Below are positions 63,201 through 64,000 of a DNA stretch of 64,000 bases, in pieces (positions within the stretch are counted from its first letter, which is position 1; each line of letters begins with the position of its first letter). The notes under the pieces are model-generated. The model searched no databases. It saw only the letters and a list, made by a program, of their open reading frames with translations, and had not been told where the DNA came from. The stretch comes from Stagnimonas aquatica (GTDB lineage Bacteria; Pseudomonadota; Gammaproteobacteria; Nevskiales; Nevskiaceae): NCBI RefSeq assembly GCF_003730135.1, contig NZ_RJVO01000008.1, forward strand, positions 123,977 to 187,976, given 5' to 3'. Both the position numbers and the translations under genes were made by a program.

Positions 63201-63580
63201 CCGCTGTACACCGACAGCGCCAGGTCGGGATCGCTGACCAGGCCGCCGGGCACCGGTTCGCCCGGGGTCCAGGTGATCTGGAAGTCGGCGGTGAGGTGGT
63301 TGTGGTCGTAGAGCCCGTCGGGGATCGCCAGCTTGATGTCGTGGCTGTCGTCCGGGCCGGCCGGCAGGCAGGCGCCGCTGAGGCCGGCCAGGCTGCCGGC
63401 ACTGCCGGCGCCGGAGACGCCGGGCAGGGCCGTGCCGGTCCATTCGACGACGATGGTTTCGCCGGGCGTGCCGGAGACCGTCACATCCTGCGAGGCAGGT
63501 TCGGAGGCCAGGGCGGTGCCGAGGCCGCCAGCCAAAGCGAGGCTCAAGGCGGTGTGTTGCAGCAAGAGACGGAAATGCAT
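60194..63580 (-). CDS. secreted M36-like metalloprotease with PA domain and GlyGly-CTERM
   Basis: A 1128-residue exported protease. It has a signal peptide (LLLQHTALSLALAGGLGTALA), a propeptide region, and the zinc site HEYFHYVHH with a downstream Glu in SMSEGWGDINAF. A protease-associated domain (GKIAVIVRGGGCPGSYKVRWAV) is inserted before the zinc site. A Ser/Gly-rich linker then leads to GGGALNLLLLLPLLLTGLFRRRR, a GlyGly-CTERM sorting signal cut by rhombosortase. The ATG at 63580 directly begins the signal peptide; a TTG at 63595 is possible. Confidence 0.88.
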   Translation of the reverse strand: MHFRLLLQHTALSLALAGGLGTALASEPASQDVTVSGTPGETIVVEWTGTALPGVSGAGSAGSLAGLSGACLPAGPDDSHDIKLAIPDGLYDHNHLTADFQITWTPGEPVPGGLVSDPDLALSVYSGTTELGSSDGGDPQETVGLNDPASGTLTAVVCPFTASAPTDYHATLTIKVLKAAECLPPPSKALANSTVPSAGAVGGFDAADQYRLPNFDQFLHEASSRRSAPPASGLGGRHQSPIFDLDLGLPSFLWARKDAPVAAVGALAPRELLVARARAHLRSEAKLLKLSAAMIDEAEAYDARYNGDGPAVVRFRQRLNGTEVYHRGLNVLLDRQGQPIATSGYFATDYDAAASQSLRYQRSAAQAIAAAWASFGGQLPVGQLLRTGSKAGFDLYTTPSLGSRFVFERAPRAKPVYYPRAGRLEPAYEVELFARHRAAGGGLLAYSLVVSGLDSTVLHRDNLSANASAYSYRVFADPEGIHQPYDEPTGNDLIPFPFSDPNAAVNAVSATANLITLVSGPIANGDPWLPDGATQTTGNHSDACIDQYDLQGVPIAVPPPVNSCVEGLEPRAPTTGANSFDYPIAAFDDPSTDNAKNAAVVSMFYTVNWLHDWWYDHGFDEVAGNAQTSNYGRGGVEGDPLLAQGQDGSGRNNANMATPSDGSSPVMQQYLFNGLIKGTVEVTSDPSIGKIAFNAVEYGPQTYDYSGVAVVGNDQFAPTNDGCTGLATPAGPALPVVGSPTVAVPVPQPDPNLLGKIAVIVRGGGCPGSYKVRWAVESGASAVLLVHNGDGPPPYLSNGDLPIDAPVQPTNYLYQVPIAVIKRDDGQRIMDAIAAGQEVSVHMVREPTIDLDGTLDNLIIAHEYFHYVHHRLTDSSNNQSKSMSEGWGDINAFMLATRENDRTVAGNDQYQGAYPGATYVTQSYFYGIRRAPYSTDFAKNAFTFKHIANGEATPDGGDGSINSEVHNSGEIWANMMWECYVGLLNDPRHSFAEAQKRMQDYIIAGFKMTPADATYTEARDAILSVVLANDFQDYQECSKGFAKRGAGLNAVSPARASTDHVGVIEDYSEFVCKVDNPGGGSSSGGTSGGGSGGSSGGSQSGRFGGGALNLLLLLPLLLTGLFRRRRLA

Positions 63581-63610
63581 GGACTCACCCGACAAGGTTG
63601 GAGGGCCAAC

Positions 63611-63638
63611 AACAAAGCCCGCAGTTGCGGGCTTTGTT
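63611..63638. terminator. terminator-like perfect inverted repeat
   Basis: A 13-bp perfect stem (63611-63623 with 63626-63638) with A/T-rich ends. It lies just upstream of the protease gene, so it may end a leftward transcript from the right or act as a 5' leader element. Confidence 0.65.
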
Positions 63639-64000
63639 AATGACTCATCAAGATTTGATTTGGCCGGTGTTCACGATTGCTGGAGGCACTTGTTAAGTGC
63701 TCCGGAAACCGCACCGGAACAGGCGCAGCGGACCCCTCAACAACGCGGTCGCGGCGGTTCTGATGACAGGGATGTCATGCTTTTCGTAGCCGCGACAGGC
63801 GGTGGGGTGGCGGCTCTAGTGCCGGTACCAGCGGCACACCCAGAACCTCGGCTCAAGGCCGGCGTATCGGCAAGCTAGGTGTCGTTTCTCACCACGTTGT
63901 TCAGTGATTTGAGGGTGCTGGGGACTCTGATGAGCTTTGAACTCATTGGGGTCTTGGATGCGGATACACGGCAATGCGCGGCTGACGGTGTCTGGGCGGC
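63639..64000. other. no confident gene; hairpin and possible gene edge
   Basis: About 360 bases without a recognised product. GGAGGCACTT (63682-63691) and AAGTGCTCC (63695-63703) form a near-perfect hairpin. From about 63880 to the edge a leftward frame ending TLKSLNNVVRNDT and a rightward frame from the ATG at about 63931 (SFELIGVLDADTRQC) are both open; neither can be chosen within the window. Confidence 0.4.

Noticed and set aside
60185..63640. Long plus-strand frame opposite the M36-like protease
   Set aside because: Val/Gly/His-rich shadow with no fold; the protease has signal, zinc site and sorting tail.
1..64000. CRISPR arrays, tRNA or rRNA genes, insertion-sequence transposases
   Set aside because: No regularly spaced direct repeats, tRNA-like cloverleaf ends, rRNA segments or transposase motifs were recognised by eye; a tool-based scan could still find a small RNA.

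Overview
The window is GC-rich chromosomal DNA, densely coding on both strands. The hemC-hemD-hemX-hemY order, an OMF-MFP-RND efflux operon, LptF, Mpo1-like and GlyGly-CTERM proteins all point to a gammaproteobacterium. A member of the Xanthomonadales/Nevskiales/Solimonadaceae side, which includes known hydrocarbon and steroid degraders, is my guess; no rRNA or other diagnostic marker is present to prove it.

Layout. (1) 1-6.6 kb: a TetR regulator cut by the window edge, divergent from a tripartite RND efflux operon. (2) 6.7-16.4 kb: a steroid-degradation locus. It holds a LuxR-type regulator resembling TeiR, a ketosteroid delta5-isomerase with all three catalytic residues, a SnoaL-like protein, an MFS transporter, a KshA-like Rieske oxygenase, an HsaA-like flavin monooxygenase and a KstD-like dehydrogenase. 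A GH5 endoglycoceramidase-like lipoprotein sits in the middle and may remove sugars from steryl glycosides or glycolipids. (3) 16.5-27.5 kb: mostly core genes (hemCDXY, an epimerase, mscL, fbp, lptF, a drug/metabolite exporter), with a YefM-YoeB toxin-antitoxin pair and a cold-shock/Excalibur membrane protein. (4) 27.5-29.65 kb: an AT-richer island with a solo HsdR-N-type nuclease-like gene and a small unknown gene. The small gene is bounded by attC-like sites in the arrangement of an integron gene cassette, with no integrase in view. (5) 29.6-42.4 kb: pyruvate carboxylase and assorted metabolic genes, including a lipoprotein cytochrome c paired with an ALO-type FAD oxidase. (6) 42.75-54.35 kb: an apparently inserted catabolic island. 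One leftward nine-gene operon (extradiol dioxygenase, FAH-family hydrolase, acyl-CoA synthetase, DUF2505, flavin monooxygenase, DUF1302, acyltransferase, plus two truncated genes) faces a TetR gene across a perfect 16-bp palindrome. Broken genes sit at both ends: a truncated VOC gene on the left, and response-regulator and TPR fragments on the right. (7) 54.7-64 kb: a sensorless histidine kinase, a DUF1800/DUF1501 export pair, an M14 peptidase-like protein and a large M36-like protease with a GlyGly-CTERM tail.

How the parts fit. Region 2 encodes several textbook steps of aerobic steroid ring opening: isomerisation, 1-dehydrogenation, 9-alpha-hydroxylation and A-ring hydroxylation. Region 6 encodes the chemistry of a meta-cleavage pathway: hydroxylation, extradiol cleavage, hydrolysis and CoA activation. 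Whether the island's dioxygenase completes the A-ring cleavage missing from region 2 is an open inference. A GC-rich hairpin repeat recurs three times (14.6, 27.5 and 39.8 kb). No tRNA, rRNA, CRISPR array, transposase or integrase gene was recognised.
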